NCBI GenBank assembly: GCA_016187725.1
Contig: JACPJE010000003.1
Coordinates: 1 to 53,888, forward strand
DNA length: 53,888 bases
Direction of reading: 5' to 3'
Source: Candidatus Latescibacterota bacterium
GTDB taxonomy: Bacteria > Latescibacterota > UBA2968 > UBA8231
Below the pieces are notes generated by a model. It had not been told where the DNA came from and did no database searches. It worked only from the letters and a program-made list of their open reading frames with translations. The number at the start of each line of letters is the position of its first letter. Position 1 is the first letter of the stretch. This document shows, one piece after another, positions 33,128-43,028 of the stretch. The position numbers and the translations under genes are program-made.

Positions 33128-33796
33128 ATGCTCACCCTCATAGCTGGGCTGGCGGCCGGCATCCTCCATGTAATCACGGGGCCAGATCACCTGGCCACGG
33201 TGGGGACCCTGGCGGTAGAAGAACGCCGGCGCACTTGGGTGACTGGTCTGGTGTGGGGGTTGGGTCACACCAGCGGGGTGTGGATCGTGGGGGCCCTGGT
33301 GCTGGTGCTGCGCGCCTTGCTGCCCCTGGAGCAGATGGCCTCCTACAGCGACCGGCTGGCCAGCATCGGGCTGATCGCCATCGGCCTGTGGGGGCTGTAC
33401 AAGGGCCTGGGGCACAAGATCCACGCCCATGAGCACGAGCACGAGGGCAAGGCCCATGTGCACCATCACGCCCACGGCCTCCGCCAGGCCGGCGAACACG
33501 CCCATGCCCACGTCCACACCCACCTGGCCTGTGGCCTGGGCATCCTGCACGGCCTGGCGGGCAGCTCCCACTTCCTGGGGATCCTGCCGGCCCTGGCCCT
33601 GCCCTCCAATGCGCACGCCCTGGTCTATCTGGGCGGCTTTGGCCTGGGGTCCATCGGGACGATGGCGGGCTTTGGCTGGCTGATGGGGAGGGTGGCTGAG
33701 CGGATGGCCGCTATAGGCCGGCAGGCCCACCGGCTGCTGGTGATGGGTTGTGCGGCGGCGGCCATTGTCATCGGCTGTATATGGTTGATCGCATGA
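33128..33796 (+). CDS. NicO/UreH-type nickel or cobalt transporter
   Basis: 222 residues from ATG 33128, chosen because family members start directly with the first helix; ATG 33071 is an in-frame alternative. The signature GILHVITGPDHLATVG is at about 11-26 (HxxxGPDH). Five to six helices follow, and a histidine-rich loop (HKIHAHEHEHEGKAHVHHHA and on to about 131) probably gathers metal. A second motif, GLGILHGLAGSSHFLG, is the repeat of the first. It moves Ni2+ or Co2+ across the inner membrane. No urease, hydrogenase or cobalamin gene is adjacent to specify the metal. Confidence 0.85.
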   Translation: MLTLIAGLAAGILHVITGPDHLATVGTLAVEERRRTWVTGLVWGLGHTSGVWIVGALVLVLRALLPLEQMASYSDRLASIGLIAIGLWGLYKGLGHKIHAHEHEHEGKAHVHHHAHGLRQAGEHAHAHVHTHLACGLGILHGLAGSSHFLGILPALALPSNAHALVYLGGFGLGSIGTMAGFGWLMGRVAERMAAIGRQAHRLLVMGCAAAAIVIGCIWLIA

Positions 33797-33824
33797 ACAC
33801 CTGGCAAGACAAGTCGAGAAACCC

Positions 33825-33917
33825 ATGAGTGGCCCTGTGGTCAAGACACCCTTCACCGCTGTCCTGGTCCTGCTCAGCCTGGGGGCCGGCTATCGCTTCA
33901 GGGCCGGAGATGAGTGA
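33825..33917 (+). CDS. Possible 30-residue hydrophobic ORF
   Basis: MSGPVVKTPFTAVLVLLSLG, then AGYRFRAGDE: one hydrophobic helix. Its stop overlaps the CHAD gene start as TGATG. It has no strong ribosome site. Small size and lack of family support make this doubtful; it may act only as a coupling leader. Confidence 0.25.
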   Translation: MSGPVVKTPFTAVLVLLSLGAGYRFRAGDE

Positions 33918-34810
33918 TGGACTTCCGGCTGCACCGGGATGAGCCCCTGCCCGAGGGCATGCGCCGGCTGGCCCTGCACCAGTTGGAAAAGGCCATCGCC
34001 CACCTGGAGGCCCCTGATCCACCGCGGGAAGAGCAAGTGCACGAGGCCCGCAAATCTCTGAAGAGATTGCGGGCCTTGGTGTGTCTGGTCCGCGCCGAAT
34101 TGGGGGCGGAGGCCATGCGCTGGGAAAACCGCAGCCTGGGCCTGACCGCCCGGCTGCTGGGGGGGCTGCGGGATGCGGCGGCCCTGGTGGAGTGCCTGGA
34201 CCAACTGGATGCCTGGAGCGGGAAGGCGCACCCGCGGGTGCGGGCCTGGCTGGTGGAGCGAAAGGCGCAGTCCACGGACGGGCAGGCGGCCGGCAGCGGC
34301 GTGGTGGACGCGCTGCGCTGGGCCCAGGTGCGGGTGGAACAATGGCCCCTGCAGAGGGGGGACTGGGAGGCCATCGGCCCAGGGGTGCAGTGGGTCTATG
34401 CGCGGGGCCGGCGCTCCATGCGCCTGGCCCGGGAGGAGGGGGGAGAGGTGCGCTTTCACCAGTGGCGGCGCTACGCCAAATACGGGTGGTACCACACCCA
34501 GGTTCTGCAGGATATCTGGGCCCCGCTGATGGAGGCCACCCAGGCCGAACTGGACCGGCTGGGGGAGGTGCTGGGCGCCGACCATGACCTGGCGGTGCTG
34601 GCCGGGCTGCTGCAGGCCGAATGGCCGGCCAGGCGGTCCAGAAAGGAGGTCCAGGAACTGGGCGCCTTGATCCCTCTGCGCCAGTCCGAACTGCAGACCC
34701 AGGCCCTGGGCCTGGGCAGCCGGCTCTACGCCGAAACGCCCCGGGCCCTGGTGCGGCGCTGGGGCTGGTACTGGGAGGTGTGGCGCAGCGAGCCCCCCTC
34801 AAAAAACTGA
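33917..34810 (+). CDS. CHAD domain protein
   Basis: 297 residues from ATG 33917. The helical CHAD fold is shown by VHEARKSLKRLRALVCLVR, the conserved His/Lys/Arg face that binds polyphosphate, and by later HQWRRYAKYGWYHTQVL and GEVLGADHDLAVL. CHAD proteins bind inorganic polyphosphate and attach to polyphosphate granules. No adjacent CYTH or ppk gene is seen. The stop is followed at once by a perfect inverted repeat at 34802-34826 that could also end its transcript. Confidence 0.88.
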   Translation: MDFRLHRDEPLPEGMRRLALHQLEKAIAHLEAPDPPREEQVHEARKSLKRLRALVCLVRAELGAEAMRWENRSLGLTARLLGGLRDAAALVECLDQLDAWSGKAHPRVRAWLVERKAQSTDGQAAGSGVVDALRWAQVRVEQWPLQRGDWEAIGPGVQWVYARGRRSMRLAREEGGEVRFHQWRRYAKYGWYHTQVLQDIWAPLMEATQAELDRLGEVLGADHDLAVLAGLLQAEWPARRSRKEVQELGALIPLRQSELQTQALGLGSRLYAETPRALVRRWGWYWEVWRSEPPSKN

Positions 34811-34826
34811 GGGAGCAGCAGTTTTT
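34802..34826. promoter_or_regulatory. Inverted repeat AAAAACTG...CAGTTTTT, likely enhancer site
   Basis: The arms are perfect (34802-34809 and 34819-34826). The 23 bases at 34803-34825 match 41417-41439 at 17 positions, and the differing arm bases keep the symmetry. It lies about 97 bases upstream of the -12 element at 34910. It overlaps the CHAD stop and could double as its terminator. Confidence 0.6.
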
Positions 34827-34896
34827 CACGAGTTTTTGCGGCTGAAAGTCCTGAACTGCCGCGCCGATCTCCGAGTGAGCGCCGGATGGCGGGAAG

Positions 34897-34912
34897 CGGC
34901 ACGCATCTTGCA
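34897..34912 (+). promoter_or_regulatory. Sigma-54 promoter of the histidine kinase operon
   Basis: CGGCAC-GCATC-TTGCA, with GG at 34898-34899 and GC at 34910-34911, ten bases apart. It deviates from TGGCAC-N5-TTGC only at the first T. The start is expected near 34923, about 64 bases before TTG 34987. Confidence 0.65.
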
Positions 34913-34986
34913 GTGCGGGTGGTTTGTCCGGCCTATCGGTCAAATGTAGATTCTCGGTATTCCGTGCAAAGGCAGGAGCGATTCGC

Positions 34987-36441
34987 TTGAGCAGCGCCAT
35001 AAAGCAGACCCGCTCCCAGGGCCGGATCGGGCGCAGGCTGGTCTTCAGCTTTGTGCTGCTGGTCATGGCCCTGGTGGGCAGCACCGGCTGGGGCCTGTAC
35101 GAGCTGACCCGGCACAGTCTGGAGCAGCAGATGGGGGCGCACCTGGTCTCGGTGGCCCGACTGGTGGCCTCGCTGCCCAACCTCGACCTGCTCCGCCGCC
35201 TCAAGCCGGGCAGCGAAGATTTCAGGTTTTACCGCAGCATGAACAGCCGGCTGCAGCGGGTGCAGGAACAGGTGGGGGCGCGGCGCATCTATATCTTCGA
35301 CCGCGAGGGCCGCAGCCTGCTGGACACCGAGGAAAAGACCCCCATCGGTGGGCAGCACCACGATCAGCGCATCCGCGACCGGCTCGAACTGGCCAGGGTC
35401 TGGGAGGGGGAGGCCATCCACTCGGTGCTCTTCCCCGACGGGGACACCTACTACATGACCGGGTACGCGCCGGTCTACGCCGGCGACCAGATCGTCGCCG
35501 CGGTGGGGGTGGACCTGGGGGTGGGTTTCATGGAGGCGATCCGGGCCTTCAAGCGCTCGGTGCTGATCTACGCCGGGGTCGGGTTGCTGCTCACCGTGGT
35601 GGTGGCCCTGATCCTGGCCGGCACCCTGACCCGGCCCATCCAGCGGCTGGTGCTGGCGGCCAGGCAGATAGGCCAGGGCAATCTGCAGCAGGCGGTGGAC
35701 ACCTCGGCCCGGGACGAGCTGGGTTACCTGGGGGAGACCATGGAGGAGATGCGGGGGCAGCTGCTGGCCCGCGACGCCCAGTTGCGGCAGATGCTGGCCG
35801 GGGTGGCCCATGAGATCCGCAATCCCCTGGGGGGGATCGAGATCTACGCCGGCCTGATCGCCGACGACCTGCCCGCCGACGACCCGCGCCGGCAGCATAT
35901 ACGCAAGGTGATCGAGGCCGTGAGGGTGCTGGACAAGGTGATCACCGAATTCCTGGCCTTTGCCCGGCCAGCTCCGCCCAATCCCCAGTGGACCGGCGTG
36001 GGAAGGCTGGTGGAGGACGCGGCTTTCTTGATGACCCCCGAGATGAAGGCCGCCCGCATCGAATACCGGCAGGAGGTGGTTTCGGGTCTTCAGATCTACG
36101 CCGATCCCGAGCAGGTGCGGCGGGCGATCTTCAACCTGATCAAGAACGGGGTGCAGGCCATGCAGCAGGGAGGCCGGCTGTGGGTGCGGGGCAGGACACG
36201 GGACGGCGAAGTGGTGGTGGAGGTCGAGGACACCGGGCCGGGCATTCCCCCCCAGGTGCGCGAGCGGCTCTTCGAGCCCTTCTTCACCACCAAGCAGAAA
36301 GGCTCGGGACTGGGACTGGCCATCGCCAGGCAGACCCTGGAGGAGAACCGGGGGCGCATCGAGGTGGAGACCGCCCTGGGGGTGGGCACCACCTTCCGGG
36401 TGATCCTGCCCGGCAACACCAATGGGGCGCCACGCGCCTGA
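34987..36441 (+). CDS. Membrane sensor histidine kinase
   Basis: 484 residues from TTG 34987, preceded by GGAG; the upstream frame would start at the predicted transcript end, so it was not used. Helix 1 is about 18-38. A periplasmic sensor of about 150 residues follows (IYIFDREGRSLLDTEE, TYYMTGYAPVYAGDQIVAAV), of single-Cache type. Helix 2 is about 192-213, then HAMP. HisKA carries H275 in AGVAHEIRNPLGG. The ATPase domain shows NLIKNGVQAM, DTGPGIPP and FFTTKQKGSGLGLAI. It phosphorylates the NtrC-type regulator encoded 13 bases downstream. The signal is unknown but presumably extracytoplasmic. Confidence 0.93.
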   Translation: MSSAIKQTRSQGRIGRRLVFSFVLLVMALVGSTGWGLYELTRHSLEQQMGAHLVSVARLVASLPNLDLLRRLKPGSEDFRFYRSMNSRLQRVQEQVGARRIYIFDREGRSLLDTEEKTPIGGQHHDQRIRDRLELARVWEGEAIHSVLFPDGDTYYMTGYAPVYAGDQIVAAVGVDLGVGFMEAIRAFKRSVLIYAGVGLLLTVVVALILAGTLTRPIQRLVLAARQIGQGNLQQAVDTSARDELGYLGETMEEMRGQLLARDAQLRQMLAGVAHEIRNPLGGIEIYAGLIADDLPADDPRRQHIRKVIEAVRVLDKVITEFLAFARPAPPNPQWTGVGRLVEDAAFLMTPEMKAARIEYRQEVVSGLQIYADPEQVRRAIFNLIKNGVQAMQQGGRLWVRGRTRDGEVVVEVEDTGPGIPPQVRERLFEPFFTTKQKGSGLGLAIARQTLEENRGRIEVETALGVGTTFRVILPGNTNGAPRA

Positions 36442-36454
36442 GAGAGCAAAAACG

Positions 36455-37827
<1,373 letters not shown>

Positions 37828-37831
<4 letters not shown>

Positions 37832-38793
37832 AAACAATCTGGATCACCCTCGGAGCCCTGGGCCTGGCCCTGGGCCTGGCCGCCGGGGAGGAGGGCCAGG
37901 TTTCAGCACTGCAGACCGAACAGGACCATCTGAGCGCCGCGCTGGTCTCCCTGGTGGACCAGCGCACCCAGGTGGTCCACCAGGCCGATCAGCTCTCGAC
38001 GCAGATCGACAGCCTGAAGCTGGGGATGGGGGATTCGGAGGAACTCCAGCAGGCCCTGCGCTCCTCCCTGGCCCTGGTGCAGAATCTGGTCGAGATCGAT
38101 CACCGCCTCGACTCGTTGACCTCGGTCCAGGAGGAGGTGCGGGATCAGCTGCGCCTGGCCTACGACTGGGAGATCGGCCAATTGATCCAGCAGCTGGCCA
38201 AGGACGGTCCAGACCGCGAACTGCTCCTGCGGCTGATGATCTATCAGGAAGCCCGCGAAGCCCTGGGCGAGCAGCTGGACCCCGGGCGGATGCGCTATGC
38301 CGAGGAGTTGTCCATCAACCCCGAGGACGGACCCGAGGAGATCGGCCAGAAGATCGAGCTGATGGAGGATATGGCCGGCCGGCTGCGCGCCGAGGCCGCA
38401 CGGACCACCGCCGAGCTGGGACGGCTGGAGGAAGAGCGGCGGTTGCGCAACCAGGTGCGGATCTTCACCGCCCAGATCAGTCTCTTCGACGAACACCTGC
38501 CCGAGCGCCAGGTGGAACAGGAAGGGGCCACCGCCCTGGACCTGGCCCCCGGGGCCGGCATCAAGGCCAGCGATCAGCGCCCGGTGGCTTCCGCCGAACC
38601 GGGGGGGGGGCGCCATTCGGCCTCCGGCAGCCAGCGCCTGGCCCTGGAGCGTTTCAGCACCGACGATCTGCGCCTGGAGATCTACAAACTCAAGGCGCAC
38701 CAGCGGGAGATCAGCCAGATGGAGAGCGTGCTCCAGGAGCGCATCCAGACCTTCCGCCTGCGGATGGGAGAATCCCTGGAGGGCCGCGAATGA
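37828..38793 (+). CDS. Periplasmic coiled-coil protein of unknown function
   Basis: 321 residues from GTG 37828 (GTGA overlap with the regulator stop). Signal peptide 1-20 (ITLGALGLALGLAAGE). The body is almost entirely heptad-like helix (QTEQDHLSAALVSLVDQRTQ, EEVRDQLRLAYDWEIGQLIQ) with a flexible Gly/Ser/Pro segment at about 250-268, encoded across a run of ten G. A second helix (LALERFSTDDLRLEIYKLKA) follows. No family was recognised. Coupling at both ends (GTGA and ATGA) ties it to the regulator and to the outer-membrane barrel, suggesting an envelope-spanning assembly or sensor accessory. Confidence 0.8.
38601..38610. repeat. G10 homopolymer inside the coiled-coil gene
   Basis: Ten consecutive G encode part of a Pro-Gly-Gly-Gly linker. 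Length change by one base would shift the frame and truncate the product after about 260 residues. Confidence 0.9.
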
Positions 38794-39845
38794 GAAACCG
38801 GTGGCTGCAATTCCTGATGGTCGGCTGCCTGACGACCTCCCCCCGCTTCGCCCAGGGGATGCAGGCGGTGACCGGTCTGGAGTACGATGACAACCTCTTC
38901 GAGACCTACCCGAGCCGCCGGGGCGGTTGGGTGAGCCGTTTCTACCTGGACACGGCCGGCCAGTTGTTGGACCAGTCCTGGGGTGGGGTCCAGTTCAAGC
39001 ACCAATGGGGCTTCAAACGTTTCTGGCGCGGTGAGGGGGAGATGGCGCCGCGCGGGGAGGTGATGGCCAGCGAACTCGAGTTGGAGGGGCTGGCCCAGGT
39101 GCATCCGCGCCTGCAGCTGAGCGGGAGCACCCTGCTCAAGGTCAAGAACGTGAGCAGCATCTCCAGCGAGGAAAGCTATCTGCACGGGGGCTTGCGGGGC
39201 GAGGCGCGCGGCGCCCTGAACAAGAGCTGGACCTGCGCCCTGCGCTACCAGCGCAGCGGGGACGACCCGCGCGAGGAAGACCTGGCTGATCTGTCGCTGC
39301 AGGAGCTGGGCCTGGATCTGAGCTACAACCGCAGCCGTCAGGCCCAGGCGCACCTGGGGGCAGCCTGGCGCTGGCTGGCCTACGGGCGGCTGGCCCTGGT
39401 GCAAGGCAGCGAGGGGGCAGTGGTTTTTTCGCCGCGCGACCAGCGCGATCTGGAGCGGGAACTGCGCCTGGGCCTGAGCCTGGGCCGGAGGATGCTGGTG
39501 GATGCGGGGTACGCCCTGGTGGACAACCACTCCAACAGCCTGGGGTACGGGTTTAGGGCCCACCAGGTCGAACTGCTGGTCTCCCGCCACCTGCGCTACC
39601 TGATAGACGGCCAGTTCTACCTGACGGCCCAGCGGCGCCGCTACGACGAGGAAGTCACTCCGCAGGGGCCGAAGGTGGCGGACGAGGAATACGTCCAGAC
39701 CCTGCTTTTCGCCAAGCTGAGCCGCCAGCTCAGCTCGCGCTACAGCCTCGGGCTGCAGTACAGCTACTCGCGCAACGGCAGCCGGCGCGAGGAGGGCTTT
39801 TTCCGCAAGCACACCTACGGTTTTTCGTTCAACATATCCCTCTAG
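38790..39845 (+). CDS. Outer-membrane beta-barrel protein of unknown family
   Basis: 351 residues from ATG 38790, which overlaps the previous stop as ATGA. A signal-like start (WLQFLMVGCLTTSPRFAQG) is followed by a VTGLEYDDNLFETYPSRRGG plug-like strand found in several outer-membrane barrels (EYDDNLF). About 14-16 amphipathic strands follow, ending in HTYGFSFNISL with an aromatic near the C-terminus for Bam recognition. A surfactant- or polymer-export-like barrel is possible, but no family is firm. It is the last gene of the sigma-54 kinase operon; its stop overlaps the convergent speD stop. Confidence 0.75.
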   Translation: MRNRWLQFLMVGCLTTSPRFAQGMQAVTGLEYDDNLFETYPSRRGGWVSRFYLDTAGQLLDQSWGGVQFKHQWGFKRFWRGEGEMAPRGEVMASELELEGLAQVHPRLQLSGSTLLKVKNVSSISSEESYLHGGLRGEARGALNKSWTCALRYQRSGDDPREEDLADLSLQELGLDLSYNRSRQAQAHLGAAWRWLAYGRLALVQGSEGAVVFSPRDQRDLERELRLGLSLGRRMLVDAGYALVDNHSNSLGYGFRAHQVELLVSRHLRYLIDGQFYLTAQRRRYDEEVTPQGPKVADEEYVQTLLFAKLSRQLSSRYSLGLQYSYSRNGSRREEGFFRKHTYGFSFNISL

Positions 39846-40216
39846 ATTTCCCGCTGCTGTGCCTGCAGGACCAGTTGGCCGCGGTGCAGTTCCACGGCCT
39901 TGCCCTGCGCGGCGCCCAGGGCTTTCTTGAGCAGCGCGCAGGCCTGCCAGGGGTCCAGGGCCTGGCCGCAGGTGAACAGGTCCACCGCCGCAAAGGCGTG
40001 CTCCGGCCAGGTGTGGATGGCCAGGTGGCTTTCCTGGATGGCCAGCACCCCGGTCACCCCGCAGGGGGAGAAGCGGTGGAAGGTGGAATTGAGCACCCTG
40101 GCGCCAGCGGCCAGGGCGGCCTGATTCAGCGCCTGTTCCAGATGCCCGGCGTCGTCCAGCAGGGCAGGCGAGCAGCCGTAGAAATCGACCAGGACGTGCC
40201 GGCCCAGGGCTTCCAT
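39842..40216 (-). CDS. speD: S-adenosylmethionine decarboxylase proenzyme
   Basis: 124 residues, the length of prokaryotic class 1b enzymes. The motif FHRFSPCGVTGVLAIQESHL, then AIHTWPEHAFAAVD, includes the self-cleavage Glu-Ser bond; S63 becomes the pyruvoyl cofactor. The enzyme makes decarboxylated SAM for spermidine synthesis in the cytoplasm. It starts one base after the metallophosphoesterase stop, so the two are cotranscribed. No spermidine synthase gene is in view. Its stop overlaps that of the opposite barrel gene (CTAG). Confidence 0.95.
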   Translation of the reverse strand: MEALGRHVLVDFYGCSPALLDDAGHLEQALNQAALAAGARVLNSTFHRFSPCGVTGVLAIQESHLAIHTWPEHAFAAVDLFTCGQALDPWQACALLKKALGAAQGKAVELHRGQLVLQAQQREI

Positions 40217-40217
40217 C

Positions 40218-41366
40218 TCAGGCCCGGTGCAGGGTGAGCAGCGAGATCTCGGAGGGGACGCCCACCCGGAGAGGGGGGCCCCAGTACCCGGCGCCGCGGT
40301 TGACGTAGACCCAGGTCTGCCCGTGGAGGTGCAAGCCCTCGATATAGGGCTGCTGCAGGGGGATGAGGTACTTCCAGGGCACGAACTGCCCGCCGTGGGT
40401 ATGGCCGGAGAGCTGGAGGTGGTACCCGGCCTGGGCGGCGGCGAAGATGCTGCGGGGCTGGTGGGCCAAAAGCAGGCGCAGGGCTCCGGGGGGAGGATCG
40501 GCACCCAGGGCAGCCGCCGGATCGGAGGCTGGGTCCGAACTGATATCCGTCACCCCGGCCAGCAGCAGGCGCCCATCGCGCAACAGGCGGTGTTCGTTGA
40601 GGAGCACCGTGAAACCGAGGCGCCGGGCCTCCGCCAGCCATTCCTCCACCCCCGAATAGTACTCGTGGTTGCCGGTGATGAAGTAGCAGCCCAGGGGGGC
40701 CCGCAGCCGGGAGAGGGGTTCGACGTGCGGGCGCAGGTCCTCGACGCTGCCGTCCACCAGATCGCCGGTGAAGACGATCAGGTCGGCACTGAGTTCCTCG
40801 ACGGCCTGGGCGATGGCTTCGACCTGGGGCCTCTTGATGGTGGGGCCGGCGTGGATGTCGCTGAACTGGACGATGCGCAGGCCCTCCAGCTCCAGAGGCA
40901 GTTCAGGGAAAAAGACCTCCACCTGATCCACCTGTGGCCGCCGGCGGGCGTGGTAGTACCCGTATCCGGCAATCCCCAAGGCCACGACCAGGGTGCCCAG
41001 ATCGACGGCCTGGAGGACGAAGTTGCGGCGCAGGGGATCCGGAGGGTTGAGGGGTCGGGCCTGGGCCTGGGCCTGGAGCCGCTCCAGGCCGATCCACAGC
41101 AGCCAGCTCAGGTCCCGCAGCAGGAGCAGGCTGAAGAGCATTGCGAAAAAGCCCAGGCTCAGAAAGGTGAGCCAGGACAAAAGGCTGGCCCAGAGCGCGT
41201 CGAGGTGATGGCGCAGCCAGAAATAGGCGTGTGGCAGGGACGCCACCAGCACCAGTCCCAGCCAGGCGGCCAGGTTCCAGGGGGGGGCCAGAGAGGGGAT
41301 GAGCCGCCAGCCCGTGTACCCATAGATCAGGGTGACCATACCCAGGGTGATCAGCAGAAAGGTCAT
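40218..41366 (-). CDS. Membrane-anchored metallophosphoesterase (YkuE/YaeI-like)
   Basis: 382 residues. Four hydrophobic helices lie in the first 135 residues (FLLITLGMVTLIYGY, NLAAWLGLVLVASLPHAYFW and others). The calcineurin-like domain follows: SDIHAG (D170, H172), TGDLVDG, ITGNHEYY, LAHQP and LSGHTHGGQ, the full two-metal set. Such enzymes cleave phosphoesters, in some cases UDP-2,3-diacylglucosamine-like or other lipid substrates; this one cannot be assigned. It is the first gene of the pair with speD. Confidence 0.92.
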   Translation of the reverse strand: MTFLLITLGMVTLIYGYTGWRLIPSLAPPWNLAAWLGLVLVASLPHAYFWLRHHLDALWASLLSWLTFLSLGFFAMLFSLLLLRDLSWLLWIGLERLQAQAQARPLNPPDPLRRNFVLQAVDLGTLVVALGIAGYGYYHARRRPQVDQVEVFFPELPLELEGLRIVQFSDIHAGPTIKRPQVEAIAQAVEELSADLIVFTGDLVDGSVEDLRPHVEPLSRLRAPLGCYFITGNHEYYSGVEEWLAEARRLGFTVLLNEHRLLRDGRLLLAGVTDISSDPASDPAAALGADPPPGALRLLLAHQPRSIFAAAQAGYHLQLSGHTHGGQFVPWKYLIPLQQPYIEGLHLHGQTWVYVNRGAGYWGPPLRVGVPSEISLLTLHRA

Positions 41367-41416
41367 AGGAGGTATTAGTTTAGGTTAAGTAGATGCCAGG
41401 TGCAAGGGTATGGCGG

Positions 41417-41439
41417 AAATCTGAGGATTCGGCAGATTT
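41417..41439. promoter_or_regulatory. Inverted repeat AAATCTG...CAGATTT, likely enhancer site
   Basis: Perfect seven-base arms with nine bases between. It matches the dyad at 34803-34825 at 17 of 23 positions (AAAwCTGAGG, three variable bases, CnGCAGwTTT). It lies about 73 bases upstream of the -12 element at 41500. Confidence 0.6.
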
Positions 41440-41486
41440 TTGAGGCTGATCGGAGGGGTCCAATCCCTTTCTCAGAGAGTATGACC

Positions 41487-41502
41487 AGGCACAGAGTTTG
41501 CA
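41487..41502 (+). promoter_or_regulatory. Probable sigma-54 promoter of the SIMPL pair
   Basis: AGGCAC-AGAGT-TTGCA: GG at 41488-41489, GC at 41500-41501, ten bases apart. The predicted start, near 41513, leaves a very short leader that just includes GGGAGG. The short leader lowers confidence; the upstream enhancer-like dyad raises it. Confidence 0.5.
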
Positions 41503-41525
41503 CAGCCCAGGAGGGAGGCGATGAG

Positions 41526-42230
41526 ATGAATTTGACAAAGCACTGGATTTGGTCAATGGCGGGCGCGCTGGTGCTGGCCGGCTGGCCGGCGATCCCGGCA
41601 ATGGGACAGCCGCCGGCGCTGAGGCAGATCGCGGTGAGCGGCGAAGGGCAGGTGAGGGTGAGGCCGGACGTGGCCCGCACCAGCCTGGGGGTCAGGTCTG
41701 ACGCGCCGACCGTGGCCCAGGCCATGCGCCAGAACCGGACTGCCATGCAGCAGGTGCTGGGGGCCCTGCGTGGGCTGGGCATCGAGGAGCGGGACATCCG
41801 CACCACGCAGTTCTCTCTCAACTACGACCCGCCTCATCCCCGCGAAAAGGGCGGGGAAGAAAAGGGCGAGTACCAGGTGGACAACATGGTGCTGGTGACC
41901 ATCCGCGACCTGGAGCAGGTGGACGCGGTGCTGGAGCAGGCCACCCAGGCCGGGGCCGACCAGATCTGGGGCCTGCACTTTGCCGTGGACCAGCCGGATT
42001 CCGCGGTGGCCCAGGCCCGCAAGCTGGCCGCCGGACAGGCCCGCGCCAAGGCCGAGCAACTGGCCCAGTTGCACGGGGCGCGGCTGGGACCGGTGATCAG
42101 CATCAGCGAAATGGACGAGCACAGCGGCGGACCCATGCTCATGGAGGCGACCATGCGCGACGAGGGGATGACCAGCGCCGGCGACCTGAGCTTCGGCATC
42201 CGCCTGCAGGTAGTGTACGGCATCGAATAG
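41526..42230 (+). CDS. SIMPL domain (DUF541) periplasmic protein
   Basis: 234 residues from ATG 41526 behind GAGGGAGG. Signal peptide 1-27 (WIWSMAGALVLAGWPAIPAMGQ). The SIMPL core follows: QIAVSGEGQVRVRPDVARTS, DIRTTQFSLNYD, YQVDNMVLVTIRDL and QARAKAEQLAQLHGARLG. Proteins of this family (such as BP26 and YggE) form periplasmic ring or channel-like oligomers and are linked to oxidative or envelope stress. The second SIMPL gene lies 24 bases downstream. The upstream region carries a sigma-54-like promoter and the dyad shared with the kinase operon. Confidence 0.92.
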   Translation: MNLTKHWIWSMAGALVLAGWPAIPAMGQPPALRQIAVSGEGQVRVRPDVARTSLGVRSDAPTVAQAMRQNRTAMQQVLGALRGLGIEERDIRTTQFSLNYDPPHPREKGGEEKGEYQVDNMVLVTIRDLEQVDAVLEQATQAGADQIWGLHFAVDQPDSAVAQARKLAAGQARAKAEQLAQLHGARLGPVISISEMDEHSGGPMLMEATMRDEGMTSAGDLSFGIRLQVVYGIE

Positions 42231-42254
42231 GACCATACCGACAAGGAGGAGGAT

Positions 42255-42980
42255 ATGAGAGTAGCTGAGCTGCAACTCATCGCCGGCGGGGCGCTGCTGG
42301 TGGCGCTGCTGAACGGCTGCGAGACGGGTGACACCATCATCTCTCCCGCCGACGGGGGCGAGGATCGCATCTACGTCACGGGCAGCGCCACGGTCAAGGC
42401 CAATCCAGACATCGCCCAGGCCCAGCTGGGGGTGCAGTCCTTTGCCGATTCCGTGGACCAGGCAGTGGCCGATAACAATGCCCGCAGCGGGGCGATCCAG
42501 GCGGCGCTCACGGCCCAGGGCATCGGGGCCAAGGACCTGCAGACCTCGGGCTTCAATGTCTACCCGCAGATGGACTACGAAAAGAATCCGACCGGGGTGA
42601 TCGTGGGGTACTGGGCCACCAACGTGCTCAGCGTCAAGATCCGCAAGCTGGCTGAGGTGGGGGATATCCTGCAGGCCGGCATCGACGCGGGGGCCAACAA
42701 TGTCTCCGGGCTCTATTTCGCCCTCGAAGATCCGGATTCCCTGCTGCAGGAAGCCCGGGTCCAGGCCGTAGCCGATGCCCGCAAGCGGGCCGAGGGCCTG
42801 GTGGGGGCCGCTGGTGGCAAGCTGGGCAAGGTGCTGAGCATCCGCGAGACTTCGCCCTGGTACGGGCCGGTGATGGCGCGGGCCGATTTCGGCAAGGCCG
42901 CCGGCGCCGAGGCGGTCCCGGTGCAGCCGGGCGAACTGGAGGTGACCGGGCAGGTGGAGGTGGTGTTCGAGATCGAGTGA
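42255..42980 (+). CDS. SIMPL domain (DUF541) lipoprotein
   Basis: 241 residues behind AAGGAGGAGG. The lipobox LLNGC (about 18-22) marks a lipoprotein. The SIMPL core is RIYVTGSATVKANPDIAQAQ, KDLQTSGFNVYPQMDYE and ARKRAEGLVGAAGGKLG. It is paralogous to the upstream gene, but membrane-anchored rather than soluble. The two may form a mixed oligomer, with this one giving the anchor; that is inference. A 19-base repeat follows the stop. Confidence 0.92.
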   Translation: MRVAELQLIAGGALLVALLNGCETGDTIISPADGGEDRIYVTGSATVKANPDIAQAQLGVQSFADSVDQAVADNNARSGAIQAALTAQGIGAKDLQTSGFNVYPQMDYEKNPTGVIVGYWATNVLSVKIRKLAEVGDILQAGIDAGANNVSGLYFALEDPDSLLQEARVQAVADARKRAEGLVGAAGGKLGKVLSIRETSPWYGPVMARADFGKAAGAEAVPVQPGELEVTGQVEVVFEIE

Positions 42981-42989
42981 AGTGCCGGT

Positions 42990-43008
42990 GGGCGTCGGGG
43001 AGCGACCC
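42990..43008. repeat. 19-bp repeat GGGCGTCGGGGAGCGACCC, copy 2
   Basis: Identical to 14880-14898. Here the flanking GTG/CAC extends a possible imperfect hairpin. It lies between the second SIMPL gene and the oxidoreductase gene. Confidence 0.6.
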
Positions 43009-43028
43009 ACTTTTGCCAGGAGGGGGTG

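Noticed and set aside
33793..33828. An 11-codon ORF (MNTWQDKSRNP) overlapping the NicO stop
   Set aside because: Too short, with no conservation signal; ATGA overlaps alone are common by chance.
40023..40641. Longer minus-strand frame upstream of speD suggesting an extended or fused protein
   Set aside because: The upstream part is a shadow of the metallophosphoesterase gene; speD begins normally at 40216.
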